A stretch of DNA of 64,000 bases, from positions 186,001 to 250,000 of the forward strand of contig NZ_FREZ01000002.1 in assembly GCF_900143525.1 (NCBI RefSeq), in the 5' to 3' direction. Under the pieces are notes generated by a model, which saw nothing but the letters and a program-made list of their open reading frames with translations, did not search any database and was not told the origin of the DNA. A program made the translations under genes and the position numbers. The stretch is from Ruegeria sp. Alg231-54. GTDB lineage: Bacteria; Pseudomonadota; Alphaproteobacteria; Rhodobacterales; Rhodobacteraceae. This document shows positions 31,073 to 40,273 of this stretch, piece after piece. Position 1 is the stretch's first letter; each line of letters begins with the position of its first letter.

Positions 31073-32220
31073 CTGCACTTTCTCTGACTTTATCCGGCGC
31101 AGAGGTCTTTTTGCCGGACCAAGGGATGACTCGTGCAGACCTGTCCATTTCCGAGGGGATCGTGCAAGAGGACCGCGCTGGCCGAACAATCGATCTGTCG
31201 GGATATCTTGTGATGCCCGGTATCATCGACCTGCACGGTGATGGGTTCGAGCGCCACATCGCACCGCGACGAGGGGCGATGAAGCAGATGGACGAGGGCA
31301 TCCTGTCGGTCGAGGCCGAACTGGCCGCCAACGGGATTACGACGGCGGTTCTGGCCCAGTTCCTGAGTTGGGAAGGCGGCGTGCGCGGCCCCGAATTCGC
31401 TGGCCAAGTGTTCGATGCCATCGCGTCGGTCAAAGATCGCGTCGTGACTGATCTGCTACCTCAGCTACGGTTCGAAACCCACATGCTGGAGGAATACCCC
31501 AGCCTGCTTGAACGCATCACCGATTGGCAGGTGCCCTATGTCGTGTTCAACGACCACTTGCCGCATGACCGGCTGGCCGAGGGGCGCAAGCCGCCACGTT
31601 TGACGGGTCAGGCGCTTAAGGCAGGGCGCAATCCGGACGCACATTTTGAGATGCTGCTGTCCATGCATGCCCGCCGGGATGACGTGCCCGCTGCCTTGGA
31701 CACACTCTGCGAGTCTCTGGCCGAGCAGGGTGTCCGTATGGGCAGTCATGACGACGCAACCGCCCAAACCCGCGCCGATTGGCGGGCGCGGGGCGCGCAG
31801 ATCGCGGAATTCCCAGAAACGCTAGAGGCAGCCGAGGCTGCACGGGCTGCTGGGGATCACGTTATTCTCGGATCACCCAACGTGGTGCGTGGCGGATCGC
31901 ACAAGGGCAACGTCAGCGCGTTGGATCTGATCACGATGGGGCTGTGTGATGCGCTCGCCTCGGATTACCATTACCCCAGTCCCAGGCGCGCGGCTTTGAT
32001 GCTGGCCAAATCCGGTCTGTTGGATCTGGCCGGAGCCTGGGCGTTGGTCTCTTCCGGTCCGGCACGGGTTCTTGGGTTGCAGGACCGGGGCACGCTCGCC
32101 CCGGGTCAACGCGCAGACCTAGTGATCCTTGATGCTCGGTCCCACCGCGTCGCCGCCACGCTGGCTGGTGGGCGGGTTAGTTTCATGTCCGGCGATATCG
32201 CAGCACGGTTCGTGGGCTGA
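31069..32220 (+). CDS. PhnM-type phosphonate-pathway amidohydrolase
   Basis: 383-residue amidohydrolase very like PhnM, which removes pyrophosphate from alpha-D-ribose 1-methylphosphonate 5-triphosphate in the C-P lyase pathway. PhnM signatures are [64 protein letters not shown] and [11 protein letters not shown]; these also supply the metal ligands. The length equals E. coli PhnM (378). The rest of the phn operon is not in this window. It is coupled to the preceding lipase-like gene and convergent with purK, with one base between the stops. Confidence 0.85.
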   Translation: MTALSLTLSGAEVFLPDQGMTRADLSISEGIVQEDRAGRTIDLSGYLVMPGIIDLHGDGFERHIAPRRGAMKQMDEGILSVEAELAANGITTAVLAQFLSWEGGVRGPEFAGQVFDAIASVKDRVVTDLLPQLRFETHMLEEYPSLLERITDWQVPYVVFNDHLPHDRLAEGRKPPRLTGQALKAGRNPDAHFEMLLSMHARRDDVPAALDTLCESLAEQGVRMGSHDDATAQTRADWRARGAQIAEFPETLEAAEAARAAGDHVILGSPNVVRGGSHKGNVSALDLITMGLCDALASDYHYPSPRRAALMLAKSGLLDLAGAWALVSSGPARVLGLQDRGTLAPGQRADLVILDARSHRVAATLAGGRVSFMSGDIAARFVG

Positions 32221-32221
32221 G

Positions 32222-33289
32222 TCACCGCGTGATGCGGTTGAAATGCGCCATCTTGCGGCCCGGTTTGACCTCAGCCTTGCCATAGAGATGAAGCGCCACG
32301 TCGCGTTCCCGTGCCAATTCCGGCACACGGTCCATATCATCACCGATCAGGTTCTCCATGACCACGTCCGAATGGCGTTGACCATCACCCAGGGGCCATC
32401 CCGCCACAGCGCGGATATGCTGTTCGAACTGATCCACCGCGCAGCCGTTCTGTGTCCAGTGACCCGAGTTGTGCACCCGAGGCGCAACCTCATTCACGAT
32501 CAACCCTTCTGACGTGACGAACAGTTCGACACCCATGACACCGACGTAATCCAGCGCGTTCAAGATATTGGCGGCCAGAAGAACAGCATCGGTTCGTTGC
32601 GCCGGGGCAAGGCGGGCGGGTACCGTGGTGGTGTGCAAGATGCCATCGCGGTGCACGTTTTCACCGGGGTCGAAACAGGACACTTGACCGTCGATGCTGC
32701 GGGCGGCGATGACCGATACCTCGTGGCTGAAATTGACGAACCCTTCGAGGATTGCGGGCGCGCCTGCCATATCGGCCAGTGCGGCCTCGGCATCCTCGGG
32801 GCCGCGCAGGCGCGCCTGCCCCTTGCCGTCATAGCCAAAGCGACGGGTTTTCAGGATGGCTGGCGTGCCAATCTGGTCAATCGCTGCCTTTAGGCTGTCC
32901 AGATCGGTGATGTCGGCGAACGGCGCTGTTTTCAAACCCAATCCGGCAAGGAAAGTCTTTTCGGTCAGTCGATCTTGACTGACACGCAGCGCCTCGCGCC
33001 CCGGATGGATAGGGCAATGTGCTTCCAACAGGTCCAGCGCTTCGGTCGGGATATTTTCGAATTCATAGGTGATGACATCGACGGACTCGGCAAAGGCCTT
33101 CAGTGCCGCAGCGTCATCATAAGCTGCAGTCGTCACATGATCCGCCACCTGACCGGCGGGTGGGTTGGCTCCCGGCTCAAAGATGTGGGTTACAAAGCCC
33201 AACCGGGCCGCCGCGACGGACAACATCCGGCCTAATTGGCCACCGCCCAGAATTCCAATCCGCGCCCCCGGAGCAAGCATGTCCGTCAT
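32222..33289 (-). CDS. purK: 5-(carboxyamino)imidazole ribonucleotide synthase
   Basis: 355-residue ATP-grasp enzyme that carboxylates AIR to N5-CAIR in purine synthesis. It opens with GARIGILGGGQLGRMLSVAA, has TYEFENIPTEAL, KTRRFGYDGKGQ and VNEVAPRVHNSGHWT, all family motifs. The ATG at 33289 overlaps the stop of the dehydrogenase-like gene by one base. It is the last gene of a purE-dehydrogenase-purK run and ends one base from the convergent phnM-like gene. Confidence 0.95.
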   Translation of the reverse strand: MTDMLAPGARIGILGGGQLGRMLSVAAARLGFVTHIFEPGANPPAGQVADHVTTAAYDDAAALKAFAESVDVITYEFENIPTEALDLLEAHCPIHPGREALRVSQDRLTEKTFLAGLGLKTAPFADITDLDSLKAAIDQIGTPAILKTRRFGYDGKGQARLRGPEDAEAALADMAGAPAILEGFVNFSHEVSVIAARSIDGQVSCFDPGENVHRDGILHTTTVPARLAPAQRTDAVLLAANILNALDYVGVMGVELFVTSEGLIVNEVAPRVHNSGHWTQNGCAVDQFEQHIRAVAGWPLGDGQRHSDVVMENLIGDDMDRVPELARERDVALHLYGKAEVKPGRKMAHFNRITR

Positions 33290-34047
33290 CAATCAGTCTC
33301 CAACCTTTTTCCAATCGCCTGCAGGGCCGAGCGCAGCGCATCATGTGCGTTGCCCGCATGCAAGGCCTGCGTCATTTGCAGGCTGAGTGTTCCATCCGTT
33401 GCCAGCGCGTCCCGCTCTTCGGCCAAACGCCCGGCTTGCCCGGTTTGCATCGTGTGCAGAAACCCGGATAGCAGCTGTGTCGTATAAAACTCTGAGGCAT
33501 CCGCGTCGCCCGTTTGCTCGGCCAGCCACTCGGCACCCGTTGCCAACACGTCCAGAATGCCCGGGACCATGGCGCAGACGGCAAAATGTGCATTCAGCGC
33601 GGCCTCGTTGGATACCTTGACGACCGGGTTTTCGGGTTCGAACAATTCGGCCAGCAAGGCGTCGTTTCCGAACGCTGCAAGCGGGCATCCACCTTGTTGA
33701 AGAAAACCCAATGGGATCGTTTGCACAAAGTCAGTTGCGGGGACGCATAACGCAGCAAGCTGATCCACCGATACAGCCGCCATCACTGACACGATCTGCT
33801 GATCCGAGCGAAAGTTTAGCTGTTCCAAAACTTCCGGGGCGATTTGGGGGCGCAGGCAAAGAAAAACGATATCTGATGCGTCAAGAACCGCTTGTGGGTT
33901 CGCGACCGCGACATCCAGTTCAGCTTTCAGTTCGGACGAGACTGTGGCGTTGCGCTCTGTCACAGCGATCTCGTGCCCTTTGGCCGCAAGAAAGCGCGCA
34001 ATGGGGGCTGCAATATGTCCGGTTCCGATGAAGCCGATACGGCTCAT
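33289..34047 (-). CDS. NAD(P)-binding protein related to pyrroline-5-carboxylate reductase
   Basis: 252-residue soluble protein. The N-terminus [24 protein letters not shown] is a Rossmann dinucleotide-binding motif (GxGxxA), followed by [19 protein letters not shown], which resembles the P5C reductase/F420-type oxidoreductase clan. The C-terminal helices ([15 protein letters not shown]) are consistent with the dimerising domain of that clan. Substrate unknown. The ATG at 34047 overlaps the purE stop (ATGA), and its own stop overlaps the purK start (TGATG), so it is translationally wedged into the purine operon. True proC is at 49.8 kb. Confidence 0.75.
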   Translation of the reverse strand: MSRIGFIGTGHIAAPIARFLAAKGHEIAVTERNATVSSELKAELDVAVANPQAVLDASDIVFLCLRPQIAPEVLEQLNFRSDQQIVSVMAAVSVDQLAALCVPATDFVQTIPLGFLQQGGCPLAAFGNDALLAELFEPENPVVKVSNEAALNAHFAVCAMVPGILDVLATGAEWLAEQTGDADASEFYTTQLLSGFLHTMQTGQAGRLAEERDALATDGTLSLQMTQALHAGNAHDALRSALQAIGKRLETD

Positions 34048-34529
34048 CCCTGCGGTTCCTCGGGGATTGAGGCCGAAAGGGCCGCGCGCCAAGCATCCAG
34101 ACGATCAGCCAGCGCGGAGTCTTGCAGGGCAAGGATACCGGCCGCCATCAACCCGGCATTGGCCCCACCGGCCGAGCCAATAGCCATCGTCGCCACCGGA
34201 AAACCTTTGGGCATCTGCACAATGGAATACAGCGAATCGACGCCGGACAGGGCACGGGTCTGAACAGGCACACCGATCACCGGCACGCGCGTCTTTGAGG
34301 CCATCATCCCAGGCAGATGCGCAGCACCGCCCGCACCGGCGATAATCACATCCAAGCCGCGCTGAACGGCGGTTTTGCCATAGTCCCAAAGGCGATCAGG
34401 GGTGCGGTGGGCCGAAACGATGCGTTTTTCATACGCAATGCCCAGTTCATCCAGAATGTCTGCGGCTTCTTTCATCGTGGGCCAGTCCGACTGGCTGCCC
34501 ATGATGATCCCCACTTTCACATCGCTCAT
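34044..34529 (-). CDS. purE: N5-CAIR mutase
   Basis: 161-residue mutase converting N5-CAIR to CAIR. The signature GSQSDWPTM (substrate phosphate loop) and SAHRTPDRL lie in the first half; [14 protein letters not shown] and [11 protein letters not shown] follow. Length is typical. Start chosen at 34529 ([11 protein letters not shown]), since the extra 15 residues of the longer frame are not conserved. First gene of the purE-dehydrogenase-purK run, all with 1-4-base overlaps. Confidence 0.96.
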   Translation of the reverse strand: MSDVKVGIIMGSQSDWPTMKEAADILDELGIAYEKRIVSAHRTPDRLWDYGKTAVQRGLDVIIAGAGGAAHLPGMMASKTRVPVIGVPVQTRALSGVDSLYSIVQMPKGFPVATMAIGSAGGANAGLMAAGILALQDSALADRLDAWRAALSASIPEEPQG

Positions 34530-34606
34530 CCACTTGTCGCCCTTGCCTGCCGAAAGAGCGCGCACTATAGCCAAATCGGCCTATCTGGCAATGCGGAACA
34601 GGGCCT

Positions 34607-34831
34607 TCAGGCGATGATATCCGGGGTCAGACGATCCTCGATCAGGCGAATGATGTCCTTAAGGCGCAGTTTCTGCTTTTTCAGCCGCTTGATCGTTAAC
34701 TGATCCGACGTCCCCGTCGCTTGCAGCGCCTCGATCGCTTCGTCCAGATCGCGGTGCTGGCGGCGAAATACCTCCAGCTCGACCCGAAGAACTTCATCTG
34801 TTTTCATTGAAATGTCAGTGGGCGCGTTCAT
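34607..34831 (-). CDS. DUF465 (YdcH-like) small protein
   Basis: 74-residue, highly charged helical protein. The family pattern is ELEVFRRQHRDLDEAIEAL and IKRLKKQKLRLKDIIRLIEDRLTPDIIA, written as two conserved segments of a helical hairpin. Function of the family is unknown. An alternative start at 34807 (MKTDEVLRV) would give 66 residues; neither has a clear ribosome binding site. It is divergent from hsp20. Confidence 0.85.
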   Translation of the reverse strand: MNAPTDISMKTDEVLRVELEVFRRQHRDLDEAIEALQATGTSDQLTIKRLKKQKLRLKDIIRLIEDRLTPDIIA

Positions 34832-34898
34832 GAACGACTCGGTTGTTGTTGTGGTGCTTTCCACACAAGATAGTGTGTCAGGGTTTATCCGGCCAGAC

Positions 34899-34928
34899 CT
34901 TGTGGACATCCCTGCATATTCCCATATT
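34899..34928 (+). promoter_or_regulatory. Heat-shock-type promoter before hsp20
   Basis: CTTGTGG (34899-34905) and CCCATATT (34921-34928) are 15 bases apart, resembling the sigma32 pattern CTTGAAA...CCCCATNT. They lie about 70-95 bases upstream of the small heat-shock gene. Confidence 0.45.
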
Positions 34929-34995
34929 CTATCATACGCGGTTGCCAAAACGGGACCGCACCACACGTCGCTTTGGCAATAAAGGACGAAAATAC

Positions 34996-35409
34996 GTGTC
35001 GAAACTTACTCTTGGCTCATACCCGCATCTTTTGGGGTTCGAGCAATTGGAACGCCTTCTGGAGCGGTCTGCAAAGGCCGGCAACGAAGGATACCCGCCC
35101 TATAACATCGAACAGACCTCGGATTTTTCCTATCGTATCACCTTGGCAGTTGCCGGTTTTGCGGAAGAGGACCTGTCGATTACCATCGAGGATCGCCAAC
35201 TGGTGATCCGGGGCCGTCAACGCGACGATAGCGAGGGGCGCATCTTTCTGCATCGCGGCATCGCGGCGCGTCAGTTCCAGCGCATGTTTGTGCTGGCGGA
35301 CGGTGTAGAGGTGGGCGAGGCGATCATGGAAAACGGTCTGCTGCATGTGGATCTGACCCGCGCCGTGCCTGAAACCGTGGTTCAGACAATCAATATACGG
35401 AAGGGGTAA
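34996..35409 (+). CDS. Small heat-shock protein (Hsp20/alpha-crystallin)
   Basis: 137-residue ATP-independent holdase. The alpha-crystallin domain runs from about residue 37 (YNIEQTSDFSYRITLAVAGF) through EDRQLVIRGRQ to the closing MENGLLHVDLTRAVPE, and the C-terminal INI tripeptide (the I-x-I assembly motif) is present. The start is GTG at 34996, supported by AAAGGA 9 bases upstream; the upstream ATG at 34843 would give a long non-conserved extension. It precedes a DUF1150 gene by 5 bases, a conserved pair in this bacterial group. Confidence 0.92.
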   Translation: MSKLTLGSYPHLLGFEQLERLLERSAKAGNEGYPPYNIEQTSDFSYRITLAVAGFAEEDLSITIEDRQLVIRGRQRDDSEGRIFLHRGIAARQFQRMFVLADGVEVGEAIMENGLLHVDLTRAVPETVVQTINIRKG

Positions 35410-35414
35410 GAGCA

Positions 35415-35639
35415 ATGAATACACCGATTGAAATCAACACCGAAGGCGACCGGATCGTCTATGTAAAAGCCGTCGATGTGGCTGACCTGCCGCGTGAAGT
35501 GCGCGAACAGGCTGGTGATCTGGATCAGCTCTACGCTGTGCATGACTCGGATGGTCAGCAACTGGCCCTGGTCGCAGATCGCAAGCTGGCCTTTATTCTG
35601 GCGCGCGAACATGACTTTTCCCCGGTGGCCGTGCACTAA
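35415..35639 (+). CDS. DUF1150 small protein
   Basis: 74-residue protein of a family found mainly in alphaproteobacteria. The sequence has IVYVKAVDVADLPREVREQ and the closing LALVADRKLAFILAREHDF, the latter being the family's most conserved part. The function is unknown. Its 5-base spacing from hsp20 and joint inheritance suggest it works in proteostasis, which is inference. Confidence 0.9.
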   Translation: MNTPIEINTEGDRIVYVKAVDVADLPREVREQAGDLDQLYAVHDSDGQQLALVADRKLAFILAREHDFSPVAVH

Positions 35640-35734
35640 ATCGGCCCCCGCAGCGTGTGATTTTCCCGTGACATCCGCCGCCCCACGGGTGAGATATGCG
35701 AACCAATACGGGTTCGCAGGCGGAGGCACCAAAC

Positions 35735-36622
35735 ATGAGTTGGTTTGATTTTGACTGGGTGGACGCATTCAGCGACCGCGCATTTGGCGGTAATGGATGC
35801 GCCGTGGTGCATGGTGGGGCCGTCCTGCCTGAAGATGTCTGCACGGCATACGTGCGCGAAACGTCCTTGGTCGAATGTACCTTTACCGGGCCGTCTGACG
35901 TGGCCGACTTCCAAGTGCGCTATTTTCTGGCCAGCCGTGAAATCCCTTTTGCGGGGCATCCAACCATTGCCACTGTCGCGGCGATGCGGTCGCGTGGGCT
36001 GTTTCAGGGGGATGCGCTGACACTGGACACCGGGGCAGGGATCGTTTCCATCCAACTCAATGGTGATGAGATTGAGATGACGCAGGTTGCCCCGCAATTT
36101 GGTGCGATGGTTCCTGCCGATCTGGTTGCCGCCGCCATCAGCCTGCCGGAAAGCGCGATCATCTCCCCACCTCAGATGGTATCCACAGGGTTGCCTTTTT
36201 GTGTCACCGTTTTGCGTGATCATGAAGCCTTGCGCGCCGCGAAGTTGGTTGAAGAACCTTTGCGAAAAGTGATCGAAGCAGGCGGGTATTCGGGGTCGGA
36301 CATGGCCGAGCCCTTCCTTGTGACGCTGGAAGGTGCGACCGAGGCGGGCGACACATTCTCACGTCTGTTGATGCTGCCGCCCAGCCCGCCCGAGGATCCC
36401 TTCACGGGATCCGCAACCGGGGCGATGGCAGCTTATCTGTGGAAGTATGGTTTGATGCCCAAAGATACGTTTACGGCAGAACAGGGCCACGACTTGGGCC
36501 GCCCCGGCCAAGCGACCGTTACACGCGTTGGACCCGCCGATGCGATGACCGGTATCAAGGTGGCGGGTCGCGGCTATATTCTAATGCGCGGTCAGGTCAA
36601 TTTTCCCGGGCAACTGTCATGA
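35735..36622 (+). CDS. PhzF-family isomerase-like protein
   Basis: 295-residue protein of the phenazine biosynthesis PhzF/diaminopimelate epimerase-like family. Motifs: DAFSDRAFGGNGCAVV at the N-terminus, the catalytic-glutamate region VRETSLVECTFTG, EIPFAGHPTIATVAAM and FTGSATGAMAAYLW. It is a PhzF-like paralogue, not evidence of phenazine synthesis, since no phz operon is present. The ATG at 35735 follows GGAGG by 8 bases. Its stop overlaps the start of the fucosyltransferase-like gene (ATGA). Confidence 0.88.
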   Translation: MSWFDFDWVDAFSDRAFGGNGCAVVHGGAVLPEDVCTAYVRETSLVECTFTGPSDVADFQVRYFLASREIPFAGHPTIATVAAMRSRGLFQGDALTLDTGAGIVSIQLNGDEIEMTQVAPQFGAMVPADLVAAAISLPESAIISPPQMVSTGLPFCVTVLRDHEALRAAKLVEEPLRKVIEAGGYSGSDMAEPFLVTLEGATEAGDTFSRLLMLPPSPPEDPFTGSATGAMAAYLWKYGLMPKDTFTAEQGHDLGRPGQATVTRVGPADAMTGIKVAGRGYILMRGQVNFPGQLS

Positions 36623-37488
36623 CCGAACCCGCGATCGCCATCCTGCCTTACGGGCATCGATTAGGGCCGAAACTGGCTTCGGTTCCATTGTCCGATCTGA
36701 TCTGGCCCGAAGGGTGCCCCGAGCGCTTGATGGGCAAAACAGTTGGCGATCTTGAGCGTACCGACCATCTGATTATGTATCCCAATTCTACCGTGCATTT
36801 GCGCCTGCGCCGGGGCACCCGCGCCCGGATTTCGCTGATGATGGGCGAACCGTCGGCCATTCACGCCAAGCACGACAAGATGCTCCGCTACACATGGCGG
36901 CGGTTCTTTCGGGTGATGACGTTTCATGATGTGCTGTTGCGAAACCTTCCCAATGCGGTGTTTCTGCCCTACGGCGTGACGATGGTGCCGGATTGGCGTG
37001 ACCTCAACGTAGAGAAAACGAAGTCCTGCTCGCTCATTGCCTCAGCCAAACGCGATCTGGAGGGGCACCAACTGCGCCATTCGGTGATTGACTGGGTGCG
37101 GAAAACGGGTGCTGACGTTGATATCATGGGGCGGGGATACATGCCATTTGACCGCAAATCCGACGGCTTGGCCCCGTATCGCTATTCCGTTGTGATCGAG
37201 AATGTTCGCGAGAAGAACTATTTCTCGGAAAAGCTGACAGATGCGATCTTATGCTCAACGGTCCCGATCTATTGGGGGTGTCCGAATATAGGGGACTTCA
37301 TGGACACAGCCGGTATGATCCTCTGCGAATCCGAGGCCGACATTCAGCGCGCGATCAACAGCCTGTCCGCTGACGACTATGCCGAACGCCTGCCGCATCT
37401 GAAAGCTGCGCAAAGCAAGGCGGCAGAGTTCGGTGACTTTGAAGGCCGTGCGGTGCGGACCCTGCGCGAACAGATAAACGCGGCCTAG
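36619..37488 (+). CDS. Family 10 glycosyltransferase (fucosyltransferase-like)
   Basis: 289-residue enzyme. The C-terminal half has YRYSVVIENVREKNYFSEKL and TDAILCSTVPIYWGCPNIGD, which match the GDP-fucose-binding block of alpha-1,3-fucosyltransferases (family GT10: ENs...Y.TEK...P.Y.G). The N-terminal half is less conserved and includes HAKHDKMLRYTWRR. It would transfer fucose or a similar sugar from GDP-sugar to a surface or exported glycan; the acceptor is unknown. The start overlaps the PhzF-like stop by 4 bases. It converges on a DxD-type glycosyltransferase gene, with which it shares the tetranucleotide CTAG. Confidence 0.8.
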   Translation: MTEPAIAILPYGHRLGPKLASVPLSDLIWPEGCPERLMGKTVGDLERTDHLIMYPNSTVHLRLRRGTRARISLMMGEPSAIHAKHDKMLRYTWRRFFRVMTFHDVLLRNLPNAVFLPYGVTMVPDWRDLNVEKTKSCSLIASAKRDLEGHQLRHSVIDWVRKTGADVDIMGRGYMPFDRKSDGLAPYRYSVVIENVREKNYFSEKLTDAILCSTVPIYWGCPNIGDFMDTAGMILCESEADIQRAINSLSADDYAERLPHLKAAQSKAAEFGDFEGRAVRTLREQINAA

Positions 37489-38342
37489 TGGTCCGATGGC
37501 CGCGGGGCCAGCCACCCCACTGGTAAAATCGGGTTCGCCAAGGCGTTAATCCCGTGCCGAATGCAAAGTCGCTGCAGATATGATCCGGTGACCGGCAGCC
37601 CGGCGGTTTTGCCTGCCATGAACTTTTTCTGATGTCCGTAGATGTGGACTGAATGCACCTTATCCCGTTCGATCTCGGTGGTGGAAATGCGCGGATCGTG
37701 GAGTTTCCATAGCTGTTCCTTGTCCAAAGGATAGAACACATCCGGCTGCATCGCGTGGCTGTCTTCGCCGGTCTGGCGCAGAAAAAACTCCAGCGCCTTG
37801 GGGCCAGAGCTGCCCCAGGGCAGTGTTTCAATGCCCCAGGTTTCACCGTTTCGGATGCGCCTGCGATTGTGTCGAAACAGCCGCCCGCCACGCCAGGGCT
37901 GGGTCGGGTTGGCCGAGGTCACGAAGTCAATCCATAACGCCAGTGTCTCTGAGTCTGGTGGCAGACGCAGAACACCATTGGGAAAGGTGCCTGATTGCGA
38001 CGACCCGAAAACGTAAGACGCAGAAAAGTCGAATGGCCTGACGCAATATGCATCCAGATCGACCCAGATAAATGGGATTTTCTGCATCAATCGCAGACGG
38101 AAAATGTCGGAAAACACTGCGACCCCCAACCGGTCTTCCGGTCGGAAATCAAACGGCGCGGGCCAAAGGATATCAGATGCGGGCCGTATCTCGGTGCCGC
38201 TAGGCACGCCTTCGATGTCATGCAGGGTATACAGGATAAACCGGTGGCCGTTATCCAGATAGGATTGAATGCATAACGCCTCGAGCCAGCTCAGATCTGA
38301 ACCGAACCAGAAACTGGCAATTGCAGGCAGGTCGCGGGTCAT
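37485..38342 (-). CDS. DxD-type glycosyltransferase (GT32-like)
   Basis: 285-residue protein. The region LQKIPFIWVDLDAYCVRPFD (here read as MQKIPFIWVDLDAYCVRPF) carries the DxD sugar-nucleotide motif, preceded by SDIFRLRLM, as in the GT32 and alpha-1,4-galactosyl/mannosyltransferase families. The opening FWFGSDLSWLEALCIQSYLDNGH is also typical. A GTG two codons upstream is possible but ATG 38342 is preferred. No signal peptide or membrane helix is seen, so it is cytosolic. It is convergent with the GT10 gene and probably acts on the same or a similar glycan. Confidence 0.75.
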   Translation of the reverse strand: MTRDLPAIASFWFGSDLSWLEALCIQSYLDNGHRFILYTLHDIEGVPSGTEIRPASDILWPAPFDFRPEDRLGVAVFSDIFRLRLMQKIPFIWVDLDAYCVRPFDFSASYVFGSSQSGTFPNGVLRLPPDSETLALWIDFVTSANPTQPWRGGRLFRHNRRRIRNGETWGIETLPWGSSGPKALEFFLRQTGEDSHAMQPDVFYPLDKEQLWKLHDPRISTTEIERDKVHSVHIYGHQKKFMAGKTAGLPVTGSYLQRLCIRHGINALANPILPVGWLAPRPSDH

Positions 38343-38406
38343 GGGCACTTTGCATTTTGGTTAGGATCTGCATTTGCACCAAGGCAGCGTGCGCTTGTCA
38401 ATCCAA

Positions 38407-38436
38407 CAAAAAAAAGCGGCCACTGCTGGCCGCTTT
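38407..38436 (-). terminator. Intrinsic terminator of sat/cysC
   Basis: AAAGCGGCCA (38413-38422) pairs with TGGCCGCTTT (38427-38436), loop CTGC; on the minus strand eight T follow (38415-38408). It lies 18 bases after the sat/cysC stop. Confidence 0.9.
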
Positions 38437-38454
38437 GCTTGTTCGTTGTAGCAA

Positions 38455-40173
38455 TTAGGATGCTGCAATCAGGCCCATGCTTTCCAGTTTCAGCAGAACC
38501 TGATGGGCGCAGTTGTCGACCTCGACATTTTCGGTTTCGACGCTCAGTTCGGGGTCCGCGGGAACGTCATAAGGATCCGAGATTCCCGTGAACTCTTTGA
38601 TCTTGCCTTCGCGGGCCAGTTTATACAGTCCCTTGCGGTCGCGGCGTTCGCATTCCTCAATTGTGGTGGCCACGTGAACCTCGCAGAAGGCACCGAATTG
38701 TTCGATCTCTTCCCGGACCGCACGGCGGGTCGTGGCATAGGGCGCGATCGGGGCGCAGATTGCGATGCCGCCGTTTTTGGTGATCTCGCTGGCTACATAG
38801 CCAATGCGGCGGATGTTCAGGTCGCGGTGTTCCTTCGAAAAGCCCAGCTCAGACGACAGGTTTTTCCGAACGATGTCACCATCCAGCAAGGTAACGGGGC
38901 GGTCGCCCATCTCCATCAGCTTGACCATCAGCGCGTTGGCTATCGTCGATTTTCCCGAGCCTGAGAAGCCGGTAAAGAACACAGTGAATCCCTGCTGCGA
39001 ACGCGGCGGGAAGCGGCTGCGCAGTTCCTGTACAACTTCAGGGAACGAGAACCATTCCGGAATCTCAAGACCTTCACGCAAACGGCGGCGTAACTCGGTG
39101 CCCGAGATATTCAGGATCGTAACGTTGTCCCTGTCGAGGATTTCGTCGTTCGGCTCGTATTGCGCGCGTTCCTGCACGTAGACCATGTGTTTGAAATCGA
39201 CCATCTCTACGCCGATCTCATCCTGGTATTTGCGGAACAAATCCTGCGCATCGTAGGGGCCGTAAAAATCTTCGCCCTGGCTGTTCTTGCCTGGGCCTGC
39301 ATGGTCACGACCGACGATAAAGTGCGTGCAGCCGTGGTTTGCACGGATTAGCCCGTGCCAGACGGCCTCGCGCGGGCCTGCCATGCGCATTGCAAGATTC
39401 AGCAGTGACATTGATGTGGTCGAGGCCGGGTATTTGTCCAGTACTGCCTCATAGCAGCGCACGCGGGTGAAATGATCCACGTCGCCCGGTTTGGTCATGC
39501 CCACAACCGGATGGATCAGCAGGTTGGCCTGCGCCTCTTTCGCGGCGCGGAATGTCAGTTCCTGGTGCGCGCGGTGCAGCGGGTTGCGGGTCTGGAACGC
39601 CACAATACGCCGCCAGCCGACCTTGCGGAAATAGGCGCGCAACTCGTTCGGAGTGTCGCGGCGCGCGCGAAAGTCATAGTGGACCGGCTGTTGAATGCCG
39701 ACCACAGGACCGCCTAGATATACTTTGCCCGCCACGTTGTGCAGGTAGTTCACCGCCGGGTGGGCGTCGTCGTCTGCACCAAAGACTTTTTCGGCCTCGC
39801 GCGCTTTGTCAGGCGTCCAGCGGTCCGTGACTGTCATAGTGCCTAGAATGACGCCTTCCTGATCGCGTAGAGCGATGTCCTGGCCCAATTCGATTTTGTC
39901 GGCAAACGCCTCGTCTACGTCCAGAGTAATGGGCATCGGCCAAAGGGTACCATCGGCCAGACGCATGTTCTCGACGACGTTGACGTAGTCCGCCTCGCCT
40001 AGGTAACCTTTGAGAGGGTTGAACCCGCCGTTCATCAGCAGTTCCAGATCGCAGATCTGGCGCGGGCTCAGATCCCAGCTGGTCAGATCTGCGGCTTCCA
40101 CCTTCAGTTTCTGTGCTGAATCGTAGGACACGAACAATTCGGGGATCGGGGCCAGGTTACTTAACATCGTCAT
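38455..40173 (-). CDS. Bifunctional sulfate adenylyltransferase/adenylylsulfate kinase
   Basis: 572-residue fusion. Residues 1 to about 390 are ATP sulfurylase (QTRNPLHRAH at 194-203 and VGRDHAGPG at 287-295 are the ATP-binding motifs), converting sulfate and ATP to APS; residues about 395-572 are APS kinase (Walker A GFSGSGKST at 402-410, DGDIVRKNL and the GLY/FTG lid region) giving PAPS. PAPS serves assimilation and sulfotransferases. The ATG at 40173 is used. Upstream, a pair of perfect dyads may be operator sites. The gene is closed by a strong terminator. Confidence 0.95.
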   Translation of the reverse strand: MTMLSNLAPIPELFVSYDSAQKLKVEAADLTSWDLSPRQICDLELLMNGGFNPLKGYLGEADYVNVVENMRLADGTLWPMPITLDVDEAFADKIELGQDIALRDQEGVILGTMTVTDRWTPDKAREAEKVFGADDDAHPAVNYLHNVAGKVYLGGPVVGIQQPVHYDFRARRDTPNELRAYFRKVGWRRIVAFQTRNPLHRAHQELTFRAAKEAQANLLIHPVVGMTKPGDVDHFTRVRCYEAVLDKYPASTTSMSLLNLAMRMAGPREAVWHGLIRANHGCTHFIVGRDHAGPGKNSQGEDFYGPYDAQDLFRKYQDEIGVEMVDFKHMVYVQERAQYEPNDEILDRDNVTILNISGTELRRRLREGLEIPEWFSFPEVVQELRSRFPPRSQQGFTVFFTGFSGSGKSTIANALMVKLMEMGDRPVTLLDGDIVRKNLSSELGFSKEHRDLNIRRIGYVASEITKNGGIAICAPIAPYATTRRAVREEIEQFGAFCEVHVATTIEECERRDRKGLYKLAREGKIKEFTGISDPYDVPADPELSVETENVEVDNCAHQVLLKLESMGLIAAS

Positions 40174-40273
40174 AGGAATACTCTTATCGAAGTGCTGTTT
40201 TGCCAGTGATTAAGGGGCGTTTGCCCCGGCTTTTGGATGAAGTCCATATACCTTGGTGAAACAAAGGACGATA

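Noticed and set aside
35735..36622. Phenazine biosynthesis
   Set aside because: Only a PhzF-like protein is present; the phzABCDEG genes are absent, and PhzF paralogues are common in bacteria without phenazines.
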